From NCBI GenBank assembly GCA_014384665.1, contig JACNFI010000188.1, forward strand, positions 1 to 21,810: DNA of 21,810 nucleotides, written 5' to 3'. The position numbers and the translations under genes are program-made. The notes under the pieces were generated by a model, which was given only the letters and a program-made list of their open reading frames with translations, was not told the origin of the DNA and searched no databases. Source of the DNA: Candidatus Cloacimonadota bacterium. Its GTDB lineage: Bacteria > Cloacimonadota > Cloacimonadia > JGIOTU-2. Shown here in pieces: positions 1 to 6,568 of the stretch. Numbering within the stretch: the first letter of the stretch is position 1; the number at the start of each line of letters is the position of its first letter.

Positions 1-180
1 AGTAGAGAGTTCATGCAAAGGCATATAATTGGATGCATCTAGAATTTCAATAGAAATTATATTTCCATTTTTATCATAATCTAATATTATACCTTCTTTG
101 ATTTCGTCACTTTCATAATATTCAGTCTCTTTTAATTTAATATAAAGTATATCAACCTTTTCATCATAATTAATTTTCAT
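1..180 (-). CDS. DUF2283 family protein, 3' end cut by window edge
   Basis: The minus strand reads open from an ATG at 180 to the window edge (60 codons seen, no stop). It begins MKINYDEKVDILYIKL and continues with an EGIILDYDKNGNIISIEILDAS stretch split by the family's acidic turns; this is the usual start and core of the small DUF2283 proteins, about 70 residues long. Its biochemical role is not established; relatives are sometimes found beside toxin-like genes. The start codon overlaps the TGA of the preceding 31-residue ORF in an ATGA, so translation is probably coupled. It is the third cistron after a nucleotidyltransferase. Family assignment is fairly sure; function is unknown. Confidence 0.72.
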   Translation of the reverse strand, partial: MKINYDEKVDILYIKLKETEYYESDEIKEGIILDYDKNGNIISIEILDASNYMPLHELST

Positions 181-272
181 TGGATAATTAGTTCTTTATA
201 TAATTTCTCAAGTTTTTTTTGTTCATTCTTTATTTCAGCTATCAAAGTTTTTACAATCAAATCTTTTTTCAT
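177..272 (-). CDS. 31-residue ORF, possible truncated HepT-like partner
   Basis: A short ORF with ATG at 272 and TGA at 177-179 encodes a charged, probably helical peptide that starts MKKDLIVKTLIAEIKNEQ and ends YKELIIQ. Its start overlaps the stop of the upstream nucleotidyltransferase (ATGA), and its stop overlaps the start of the DUF2283 gene (ATGA). The double coupling suggests it is translated. MNT nucleotidyltransferases usually have a HEPN partner directly downstream, and the opening helix resembles the first helix of HepT-like proteins. It may therefore be the remnant of a HEPN gene cut short, but a genuine small protein cannot be excluded. The resemblance is an inference from a short sequence. 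Confidence 0.4.
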   Translation of the reverse strand: MKKDLIVKTLIAEIKNEQKKLEKLYKELIIQ

Positions 273-592
273 AATTCCAACCTATTTTCATTTAAAGATT
301 TCAAGATATATGGGCTTGCTTTTTCTTCAGGAATTAAGTCAAATTTAAGACTTGTAAAACCTAAAATTCCCCCATACACTGAAAGATAATCTGCCTTTAA
401 TCCATATACAAGTAAGTCAATGTCAGAATAACTATTAAATCTATCTGGATTTAAAACCGAACCAAATAATACTACTTTTTCTACTCTATAATTTTGTTTT
501 AGGAAATCAGCAATTTTATCAGCTTCTTTTAGATATTGCTCTCTTTTTATCATTAATTCATTTTGCCTAATATCAAATGCCTTACTTTTCAT
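269..592 (-). CDS. MNT-type nucleotidyltransferase domain protein
   Basis: This 107-residue protein belongs to the minimal nucleotidyltransferase (NTP_transf_2/MNT) fold. The sequence VVLFGSVLNPDRFNSYSDID contains the GS and DxD elements that bind nucleotide and metal, and a later FDLIPEE supplies the third acidic strand. Such proteins are often antitoxins of HEPN toxins and act by AMP transfer. The frame is open back to 709, but the extra 39 residues are encoded partly by palindromic repeat DNA, are basic and low-complexity, and have no family match. I therefore take the ATG at 592, preceded by an A-rich weak ribosome site. It heads a three-gene chain with ATGA overlaps. The domain is sure; the antitoxin role is inferred. 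Confidence 0.75.
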   Translation of the reverse strand: MKSKAFDIRQNELMIKREQYLKEADKIADFLKQNYRVEKVVLFGSVLNPDRFNSYSDIDLLVYGLKADYLSVYGGILGFTSLKFDLIPEEKASPYILKSLNENRLEL

Positions 593-673
593 AAATTTCT
601 TTTTTAATAATAATCTTTTTTCTGTCAAACTTTTTAAAAAATTTATTTTTTTCCATCTTTTTTGTTTAAGTTT

Positions 674-726
674 GCGAGACGGTGAACCCCGTAGGTTAAA
701 TAATACCAACGGGGTAAATCATCTCG
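674..726. repeat. CCCCG palindrome nested inside a GCGAGA palindrome
   Basis: The inner palindrome runs 687-714, with arms CCCCGTAGGT and ACCAACGGGG. It sits inside an outer one whose halves are GCGAGACGGTGAA (674-686) and TAAATCATCTCG (715-726). The outer sequence matches the uninterrupted palindrome at 753-774, so the inner unit looks inserted into its loop. Confidence 0.75.
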
Positions 727-752
727 TTTAATCAAATAAAATTTATGTTTAT

Positions 753-872
753 GCGAGATGGTAAATCATCTCGCTAAATCGAATAAAGCATCATGAATGA
801 TGCTATTTCAATTATACTCCATAATGCTTCAGCATTATTTTTTCGATTGAGCGAGAATATTTATATTCTCGC
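753..872. repeat. Multi-hairpin REP-like element 3' of tnpA
   Basis: Several palindromes are arranged as a cruciform. GCGAGATG/CATCTCGC lies at 753-774. AATCGAA (777-783) pairs with TTCGATT (842-848) across the element and encloses GCATCAT/ATGATGC (788-803) and AATGCT/AGCATT (823-836). A final stem, GCGAGAATAT/ATATTCTCGC, lies at 851-872. The same order of stems recurs on the other side of the transposase at 1359-1543. Arrays like this beside an IS200-like gene resemble REP/BIME elements or the folded ends of IS200-family elements. Confidence 0.75.
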
Positions 873-887
873 AAATAATTTACACTA

Positions 888-1319
888 TCATTCTTCATCT
901 TCCTCAAAATTGATCTTTTCATACTCCCCAAGAACATCACCAGTTTTATGATGCTCTTCCTGATTTTTTACATAATCATAAACCCTATTAAAATCATTCT
1001 TGCTAAGGGTTAGAACCCCAAAACCATGCTGCCAATATAGAATATCATCTCCTGCTAATTCTTGATTAATAAAATAAGATGAAGAACCTTTTATTAAACC
1101 AACTGCATGAGATACCGACATTTTTGGTGGAATGTATATTAATAAATGAATATGATCTATTGTTCCACCAATGCGATGAAGATAGAATTTCAGCTTCTTA
1201 CACTTATTCCAAATATAATGATATACTTTTTCTTTAATGTTTTCATTAAGGAATGGTTGCCTTTTCTTTGTTTTAAAAACAATATGATAATAAATTGATT
1301 TGTATGTTTTCCCACTCAT
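888..1319 (-). mobile_element. tnpA: IS200-like Y1 transposase (TnpA/RAYT-like)
   Basis: The gene encodes a 143-residue HUH single-strand transposase. The HxH metal motif is DHIHLLIYIPP (His56 and His58 from the chosen start), followed by the family stretch SVSHAVGLIKGSSS. The catalytic tyrosine is most likely Tyr116 in YVKNQEEHH. The length matches IS200/IS605 TnpA. The ATG at 1319 is chosen because AAAGGAG lies 6 bases before it; an ATG five codons upstream is poorer. No TnpB gene adjoins. Elaborate hairpins flank both sides (753-872 and 1359-1546). These enzymes recognise subterminal hairpins in single-stranded DNA, so the flanks may be its ends or dispersed REP substrates. The enzyme appears intact. 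Confidence 0.88.
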
Positions 1320-1358
1320 TTGTACTCCTTTCATTGTAAAATGGTTTATGCGAGCTTA

Positions 1359-1546
1359 GCGAGATGGTAAACCATCTCGCTAAATCGAATAAAGAATCTA
1401 CGATTCTACTGTTGCAAAATTTCACAATGCTTAAGCATTGTTTTTTCGATTTACCCCGTAAGATACATTATAAATTACAAGCAAAACTTATTCTAATCTA
1501 CTTACTATCATACGGGGTGAAGCGAGGTTGTTTACATCCTCGCAAA
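1359..1546. repeat. Multi-hairpin element 5' of tnpA with inserted CCCCG palindrome
   Basis: The stems follow the order seen at 753-872: GCGAGATGG/CCATCTCGC (1359-1380), AATCGAA (1383-1389) against TTCGATT (1445-1451), AGAATC/GATTCT (1393-1407), CAATGCTT/AAGCATTG (1425-1440) and GCGAGG/CCTCGC (1522-1543). Between TTCGATT and the last stem, where the left copy has only GA, lies a palindrome bounded by CCCCGTA (1454-1460) and TACGGGG (1511-1517). Confidence 0.75.
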
Positions 1547-1683
1547 CTGTTGCAAAATTTCACAATGCTTTAGCATTATTTTCCGATTTACCCCGTAAGA
1601 TACATTATAAATTACAAGCAAAATTTATTCTAATCTACTTACTATCACACGGGGTGAAGCAAGGTTGTTTACATCCTCGCAAA
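1409..1683. repeat. 138-bp direct tandem repeat, two copies
   Basis: Copy 1 (1409-1546) and copy 2 (1547-1683) are nearly identical. Each contains the AATGCTT-type hairpin, a CCGATT or TCGATT box, the CCCCGTA palindrome and the GCGAGG-like or GCAAGG stem. They differ at scattered single bases, including a GCGAGG to GCAAGG change that weakens the last stem of copy 2. The open frames crossing this stretch are by-products of the duplication, not genes. Confidence 0.85.
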
Positions 1684-1691
1684 TTTCCAGT

Positions 1692-2156
1692 TTACTTATT
1701 CCACGAATCTCTATATTCTCTCAACTTATCTTTTAGCTTTTCATCATCTAAGCTTAGAATAGAAACTGCAAGATATGCAGAATTTCTTGCACCAGATTTT
1801 CCAATTCCTACTCCAGCCACAGGAATTCCTGCTGGCATTTGTACAATTGAATAAAGAGAATCTATTCCATTCAATGCTGAGCCAGGAAGTGGCACCCCAA
1901 TCACAGGTATAGTTGTCCATGATGCAAGATAACCAGGTAAAGCAGCTGCCATTCCTGCTAATGCAATGATAACCTTTATTCCCTGTTCTTCAGCTTCCTG
2001 TGCCAGTTTTTTTGTATTTTCCGGATTGCGATGTGAGGAAGAGATAAAGGTCTCAAAAGGAATTTCAAACCCTTGCAAAATATCTTCACAGAGTTTCACA
2101 TATTCCATATCTGATTTACTTCCAGCAATTATTCTAACTAATTTTTGATTTGGCAT
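1692..2156 (-). CDS. purE: N5-carboxyaminoimidazole ribonucleotide mutase PurE
   Basis: PurE catalyses the carboxyl shift that turns N5-CAIR into CAIR in purine synthesis (class I, working with PurK), or direct AIR carboxylation in class II enzymes. The 154-residue length is normal. GSKSDMEY near the N-terminus is the phosphate-binding loop, SSHRNPE carries the active-site histidine (class I enzymes usually read SAHRTP), and LAGMAAALPG plus SIVQMPAGIPV are family signatures. The class I look is supported by the GIGKSGARNSAYLA segment. AAAGGAG lies 6 bases before the ATG. No other pur gene is in the window, so it stands alone. The 3' end abuts the 138-bp repeats. Confidence 0.93.
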   Translation of the reverse strand: MPNQKLVRIIAGSKSDMEYVKLCEDILQGFEIPFETFISSSHRNPENTKKLAQEAEEQGIKVIIALAGMAAALPGYLASWTTIPVIGVPLPGSALNGIDSLYSIVQMPAGIPVAGVGIGKSGARNSAYLAVSILSLDDEKLKDKLREYRDSWNK

Positions 2157-2171
2157 TCTATCTCCTTTTAA

Positions 2172-2367
2172 TAATAAAAACCATATTATGAGTTATGCAA
2201 AATAGAGAAACAATACCCAAAGGTGTCATTCTGAACGCAGTGAAGAATCTATAACTCGCATTTATATTAGCAATTATGAGATTCTTCGTTTCACTCAGAA
2301 TGACAAACATAGGTTAAATTTACATGAATAGACCTATTTTGCAGATCTCATTAATAAAAACCATATT
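2172..2367. repeat. MITE-like inverted repeat bounded by 16-bp direct repeats
   Basis: The arms at 2224-2250 and 2279-2305 form a long imperfect palindrome of the TGTCATTCTGAACG...AGAATGACA type. Around it, TGCAAAATAG (2196-2205) pairs with CTATTTTGCA (2334-2343). The whole is bracketed by the direct repeat TAATAAAAACCATATT at 2172-2187 and 2352-2367. A second copy of the core lies at 16643-16728. No coding capacity is seen. It fills most of the purE-hrcA gap. Confidence 0.8.
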
Positions 2368-2410
2368 GTAAGGTTTATGTCAATTATTTTGATAAATATC
2401 TCAAAAAATT

Positions 2411-2442
2411 TTGACAAATAAAAAATGCAACTTAAATTATAG
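2411..2442 (+). promoter_or_regulatory. Putative hrcA operon promoter
   Basis: TTGACA at 2411-2416 is a perfect -35 hexamer just upstream of the CIRCE element. A -10 is less clear: TAAATT (2433-2438, spacing 16) or the AT-rich TTATAG at 2437-2442 could serve. Transcription would start at or just before CIRCE, the usual arrangement for HrcA repression. Confidence 0.5.
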
Positions 2443-2448
2443 TAAAAT

Positions 2449-2475
2449 TTAGCACTCATAAATAAAGAGTGCCAA
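2449..2475. promoter_or_regulatory. CIRCE operator (HrcA binding site)
   Basis: TTAGCACTC, a 9-base spacer, then GAGTGCCAA. This matches the CIRCE consensus (TTAGCACTC-N9-GAGTGCTAA) with one mismatch in the right arm. It lies 13 bases before the hrcA start. By analogy with other bacteria, HrcA dimers bind here and repress the operon until heat stress sequesters GroEL. Confidence 0.93.
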
Positions 2476-2488
2476 AAACAGGATAAAT

Positions 2489-3598
2489 ATGTTAAATAAT
2501 GATTTTTCAGTTCAAACTGATATTTCTGTAAAGAATGAATTATTAAAAAGACAGAAAGAAATTCTCAAAGCCATAATCCTTGAGTATCTTAAAACTACTC
2601 AAGCTGTTGGTTCAAAGATTCTCTCAGAAGGTTATGGTTTTAATATCAGTCCTGCAACAATTCGCAATGAGATGGCAATACTAACCGATAATGGATTTAT
2701 TGAACAACTTCATACATCTGCAGGCAGGATTCCAACTGAAAAAGGATATAAATTTTATATAAATGACATTATTGATTTTGAGAAAAATATCCCTGAACAA
2801 AAAATCAAAATGATGCAGGCACTTCTTGCGCAAAACTATCAAAGCATTGATCTAATGCTTACGGCTATTCTGAAATTTTTAGCAAATGTTTCTGGACAGT
2901 TAAGCATTATCGCTGAACCTGATTTTTCGTCAGGAATTCTCAAAAAACTAAACATTTTTAAAATTGAAGGTAATAAGCTACTTGTAGTGATAAGCCTTGA
3001 AGTAGGTCTTGAAAAAACCATAGTGATACCTAATTCATATAACCTCTCTGATGCTCAAATTTCTGCTATGGTTAGATATTTTAATAACAGATTCTATGGC
3101 TTGCCAATATATCAGATTCAAACTCAATTCAATAAAGAATTTGATTCAACATATTCTCAAAGGGAAACTATTCTTATTGAAATATTATCAGAAATCAAAA
3201 ATGTCATAAATAAAGTCAGTCGTTATATTATTCGATTTGATGGTAATTTGGGGTTTTTAAGTCAGCCTGAATTCAAATCTCAAGAGAAAATCCTTCAACT
3301 CATAAGAATAATAAATAATCAAACTGATTTTATAAACATCTTTAAGAAATATGAGCAAAACGATTATACAATATTAATGGGAGACGAAATAAAAAGTCAT
3401 GATTTTTCTGACTTAGTATTAATCTTTGGAAAATATCAAGTTATGGATTTATCAGGTTTCATCGGCATTCTTGGAACAAAAAGGATGAATTATCGCGAAA
3501 ATATTCCAATGGTTTGTTTCGCATCCCGAATGATAACTGAAATGACCACAAAAGGAACTGTAATGCCATATTTCAATAAGGAGAAACGATATGTCTGA
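2489..3598 (+). CDS. hrcA: Heat-inducible transcription repressor HrcA
   Basis: HrcA represses class I heat-shock genes by binding CIRCE, and a CIRCE site lies directly upstream, so the gene is autoregulated. The 369-residue protein has an N-terminal winged helix with the typical RQKEILKAIILEYLKT, VGSKIL, ISPATIRNEMAIL and GFIEQLHTSAGRIPTEKGYK stretches (about residues 20-90). A GAF-like and dimerisation region follows, ending with GFIGILGTKRMNYRENIPMV split over the family C-terminus. It is slightly longer than the usual 340-350 residues because of a divergent N-terminal 17 residues. CAGGA precedes the ATG. The stop overlaps the grpE start by 8 bases. Assignment is secure. Confidence 0.95.
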   Translation: MLNNDFSVQTDISVKNELLKRQKEILKAIILEYLKTTQAVGSKILSEGYGFNISPATIRNEMAILTDNGFIEQLHTSAGRIPTEKGYKFYINDIIDFEKNIPEQKIKMMQALLAQNYQSIDLMLTAILKFLANVSGQLSIIAEPDFSSGILKKLNIFKIEGNKLLVVISLEVGLEKTIVIPNSYNLSDAQISAMVRYFNNRFYGLPIYQIQTQFNKEFDSTYSQRETILIEILSEIKNVINKVSRYIIRFDGNLGFLSQPEFKSQEKILQLIRIINNQTDFINIFKKYEQNDYTILMGDEIKSHDFSDLVLIFGKYQVMDLSGFIGILGTKRMNYRENIPMVCFASRMITEMTTKGTVMPYFNKEKRYV

Positions 3599-4154
3599 AA
3601 TGGAAAAGGACATTAAAACAAAAACTGCAAAAAAGAAACGAAAAACTCCCACTCTTTCTCAACAAAATGCAAAACTAAAGGAAGAAGTTGAATTTTATAA
3701 AGATAAATGGCTAAGGGCAGTTGCTGAATTTGAAAATTTCAGAAAGCGAAATGCAAAGGAAAAAGTAGAATGGATAAAAAACGCAAATCAGACACTTCTT
3801 CTGGAGATTGTTGAGGTTTTTGAGCATTTAGAACTCGCTCTGAAATCTGTTAAAAAAGAAAAATCACCAGCAAATCTTCAGAAAGGGATTGAGATAATCC
3901 ATAATCAGATGAACCAGATTCTTGAAAAGCAAGGTCTGAAAAAAATTGAAACAATTGGCAAAAAGTTTGATCCAAATTTCCACGAAGCTGTTATTTGCAT
4001 TGAACATAAAAAATATGATGAAAACATAATTTTTGATAATATTAGAAATGGCTACATATTAAATAATAAAATCATTCGTCATGCAAGAGTGGCTGTTTCA
4101 AAAGGTAAAAAGAAAAGCAAACAGCCACAAAGACACAAAGACACAAAGAAATAA
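3591..4154 (+). CDS. grpE: Nucleotide exchange factor GrpE with repeat-encoded C-terminal tail
   Basis: GrpE releases ADP from DnaK. This 187-residue protein has the long N-terminal coiled coil, KDKWLRAVAEFENFRKRN at residues 37-54, and the beta domain ending in IIRHARVAVSK, where most family members stop. Here the protein continues through a lysine-rich tail to QPQRHKDTKK. That tail is encoded by three CACAAAG-type units at 4125-4152, so a dispersed repeat has extended the reading frame. AAGGAG lies 7 bases before the ATG at 3591; a second ATG at codon 4 is less well placed. It overlaps hrcA and is followed by dnaK after a 132-bp repeat-filled gap. Confidence 0.94.
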   Translation: MSEMEKDIKTKTAKKKRKTPTLSQQNAKLKEEVEFYKDKWLRAVAEFENFRKRNAKEKVEWIKNANQTLLLEIVEVFEHLELALKSVKKEKSPANLQKGIEIIHNQMNQILEKQGLKKIETIGKKFDPNFHEAVICIEHKKYDENIIFDNIRNGYILNNKIIRHARVAVSKGKKKSKQPQRHKDTKK

Positions 4155-4262
4155 TATGAATTTTAAGTATATCAATTAAAGATGGCATAAAAAGAATTAT
4201 TCTATAATCTTTGTGCCTTTGCCTGCCCCGTTGCGAAGCTTTACGGGGTGTCTTCGTGGTAA
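4125..4262. repeat. Inverted CACAAAG repeat in the grpE-dnaK gap, with CCCCG palindrome
   Basis: CCACAAAGACACAAAGACA (4125-4143) and following units run in reverse orientation across the end of grpE. The forward counterpart is TCTTTGTGCCTTTGCCTG (4208-4225) plus TGTCTTCGTGGT (4249-4260). Between these forward halves sits a palindrome, CCCCGT (4226-4231) to ACGGGG (4243-4248), inserted into one arm. A transcript could fold into a long stem before dnaK. Confidence 0.75.
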
Positions 4263-4286
4263 AAAAAACTATAAAGGAGAACAAAA

Positions 4287-6248
4287 ATGGCTAAAATAAT
4301 CGGAATAGATTTGGGAACAACAAACAGTTGTGTCTCTGTAATGGAGGGAGGCAAACCAACTGTAATCCCAAATTCTGAAGGTGGAAGAACAACTCCATCA
4401 ATCGTTGGGTTTACCAAAGATGGAGAAAGATTAGTTGGACAATTAGCTAAACACCAGCTTATCACAAATCCAAAAAACACTGTCTATTCAACCAAAAGAT
4501 TTATGGGCAGAAAGACAAATGAAGTAAAACAAGAAGAATCAGAGGTCTCATTTGATATTAAATCTGATTCAAAAGGTGAAGTAATAATTCACATTCCAAA
4601 TGAAAAGAAAGATTTCACTCCTCAACAAATCTCCTCTTTTATACTCAAAAAGATGAAAGAAACTGCTGAGGAATATCTTGGAACAAAAATTGAAAGCGCT
4701 GTTATTACAGTCCCTGCATACTTTAATGATGCGCAAAGACAGGCGACAAAAGATGCAGGCAAAATCGCTGGATTAAAAGTTGAAAGAATAATCAACGAGC
4801 CAACTGCTGCAGCCCTGGCTTATGGTCTTGACAGAAAAAAAGAAGAAAAAATCGCTGTATATGACTTTGGCGGCGGCACATTTGACATTTCTATTTTAGA
4901 AATTGGAGAAGGGGTCGTAGAAGTATTATCAACAAATGGGAATACTCATTTAGGTGGAGATGACTTTGATAAGAGAATATTAGATTGGATAGTTGAAGAA
5001 TTCAAAAAGAGTGATGGCGTTGACCTTACAAAGGACCCAATGGCAATGCAAAGAATTCGTGAATCAGCAGAGAAAGCAAAAATTGAACTAAGCGGAACTC
5101 AATCCACTAACATTAATCTTCCCTATATCACAGCAGATAGTAGCGGACCAAAACATCTGTCCATAAATTTAACCCGCTCACAGTTCAACAGAATGATAGA
5201 TGATTTGGTTCAGGATAGTATTGACCCCTGCAAACTTGCTATAAAAGACTCAAAAATTTCTGTTGATGATATTGATGAAATTATCCTTGTTGGTGGTTCA
5301 ACCCGTGTTCCTGCTGTTTACGATGCGGTTAAAAAATTCTTCAAAAAAGAACCCAATAGGAGTGTAAATCCTGACGAAGTGGTTGCAGTTGGAGCTGCAA
5401 TCCAGGGTGGAATTCTTTCTGGTGATGAGAATCTTAAGGATATTCTACTGCTTGATGTTACTCCCCTATCGCTTGGAATTGAAACTCTGGGTGGAGTAAT
5501 GACAAAATTGATTGAAAGAAATACAACCATTCCTGTAAAGAAGAGCCAGATATTCTCTACGGCTGCTGATAATCAGACTGCTGTCTCAATCAATGTTTTA
5601 CAGGGCGAACGTGAGATGGCGGCTCACAACCGAACTCTCGGAAGATTTGATTTGGTTGGAATTCCACCTGCTCCTCGCGGGATGCCTCAAATAGAAGTTA
5701 GTTTTGATATGGATGCAAATGGTATTCTTAATGTGTCTGCGATTGATAAAGGAACTGGTAAAAAACAACAAATTAAAATTGATAAAAGCGGTGCTTTAGA
5801 TGAAAATGAAATTGATAAAATGGTTAAAGAAGCTGAAGCACATTCTGAAGAAGATAAGAAATTGAAAGAGCGTGTTCAGATGAGAAATGAATTTGATACC
5901 TTGATTTTCACAACTGAAAAATCTCTTAAAGATTATGGAGACAAATTATCAGAAAAGGATAAAGAAGAAATTGAGAAAGCCATCAAAGAAGCAAAAGAAA
6001 AATTAGATATAGAAAATATTGATAATCTGAAAAAGGCAAAGTCAGAATTTGAAGAAAAAGCACAGAAATTAGGTGAAATCGTCTATCAAGAAGCTATCAA
6101 ACAGCAACAAGCCCAACAGTCTCAGCAAGCACAAGAACAAGCCCAGCAATCAAAAGAATCAACTAAAGAAGAACCTTCAAAAGAAAAACCAAAACAAGGA
6201 AACGGTAAAGCTGTTGATGCTGACTTTGAAGTAGTGGATGATAAATAA
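4287..6248 (+). CDS. dnaK: Molecular chaperone DnaK (Hsp70)
   Basis: DnaK is the ATP-dependent Hsp70 that binds exposed hydrophobic segments in the cytosol. The 653-residue protein shows all nucleotide-binding signatures: IGIDLGTTNSCVSVMEGGKP at the N-terminus, AVITVPAYFNDAQRQATKDA, VYDFGGGTFDISILEIGEG and ILVGGSTRVPAV. The interdomain linker follows as DILLLDVTPLSLGIETLGG. The substrate domain is complete, followed by the helical lid and a Q/A/K-rich tail of about 45 residues that ends DADFEVVDDK, close to the conserved EEVKDDK end. AAAGGAG precedes the ATG by 7 bases. It lies third in the CIRCE-controlled operon between grpE and dnaJ. Confidence 0.98.
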   Translation: MAKIIGIDLGTTNSCVSVMEGGKPTVIPNSEGGRTTPSIVGFTKDGERLVGQLAKHQLITNPKNTVYSTKRFMGRKTNEVKQEESEVSFDIKSDSKGEVIIHIPNEKKDFTPQQISSFILKKMKETAEEYLGTKIESAVITVPAYFNDAQRQATKDAGKIAGLKVERIINEPTAAALAYGLDRKKEEKIAVYDFGGGTFDISILEIGEGVVEVLSTNGNTHLGGDDFDKRILDWIVEEFKKSDGVDLTKDPMAMQRIRESAEKAKIELSGTQSTNINLPYITADSSGPKHLSINLTRSQFNRMIDDLVQDSIDPCKLAIKDSKISVDDIDEIILVGGSTRVPAVYDAVKKFFKKEPNRSVNPDEVVAVGAAIQGGILSGDENLKDILLLDVTPLSLGIETLGGVMTKLIERNTTIPVKKSQIFSTAADNQTAVSINVLQGEREMAAHNRTLGRFDLVGIPPAPRGMPQIEVSFDMDANGILNVSAIDKGTGKKQQIKIDKSGALDENEIDKMVKEAEAHSEEDKKLKERVQMRNEFDTLIFTTEKSLKDYGDKLSEKDKEEIEKAIKEAKEKLDIENIDNLKKAKSEFEEKAQKLGEIVYQEAIKQQQAQQSQQAQEQAQQSKESTKEEPSKEKPKQGNGKAVDADFEVVDDK

Positions 6249-6254
6249 AAAACA

Positions 6255-6552
6255 AGCCACGAACTGACACAAACTCACATAAACAGGAATTAATATATTC
6301 TTACTTAAAAGATAATATATGGGTATTAGATTACAGTCTTTAGTTTAGAACCGCTTTTAACATTTGTCATTTAGACTTTTATTTGGCATTTGATTTGAAC
6401 TCTGGAATATGATATAATATGATTTTTTAAGTTAAAAATATAATAAAGTAAATTTAATTGTTCGTGCAAGTTCGTGCCTGCCCCGTTAGATATTCTTTTA
6501 TAGTAAGTTACTTTCTATCTAATGGTGTGCTATCTAACGGGGTAAATTCGTG
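6255..6552. repeat. Inverted repeat pair and CCCCG palindrome in the dnaK-dnaJ gap
   Basis: Just after the dnaK stop, GCCACGAACTGACACAAACT (6257-6276) is a reverse copy of the TTCGTG leader repeat. The forward copies TTCGTGCAAG and TTCGTGCCTG (6461-6480) and TTCGTGGCAAAG (6547-6558) precede dnaJ. Between them lies a palindrome with perfect 12-bp arms, CCCCGTTAGATA (6481-6492) and TATCTAACGGGG (6531-6542). The rest of this 320-bp gap is AT-rich and contains the candidate dnaJ promoter. Confidence 0.75.
6390..6418 (+). promoter_or_regulatory. Candidate sigma70-type promoter for dnaJ
   Basis: TTGATT (6390-6395) and TATAAT (6413-6418) are separated by 17 bases. The dnaK-dnaJ gap is 320 bp, long for an operon, so a separate promoter is plausible. 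No CIRCE copy is seen near it, which would make this transcription independent of HrcA. Confidence 0.4.
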
Positions 6553-6568
6553 GCAAAGATAAAAAAAT

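Noticed and set aside
593..709. N-terminal extension of the first nucleotidyltransferase
   Set aside because: It is encoded partly by the palindromic repeat at 674-726, is low-complexity and basic, and precedes the normal family start.
1364..1854. Two plus-strand frames sharing repeated peptide segments
   Set aside because: They read through the 138-bp tandem repeats and then antisense to purE; the shared peptides are only the DNA repeat.
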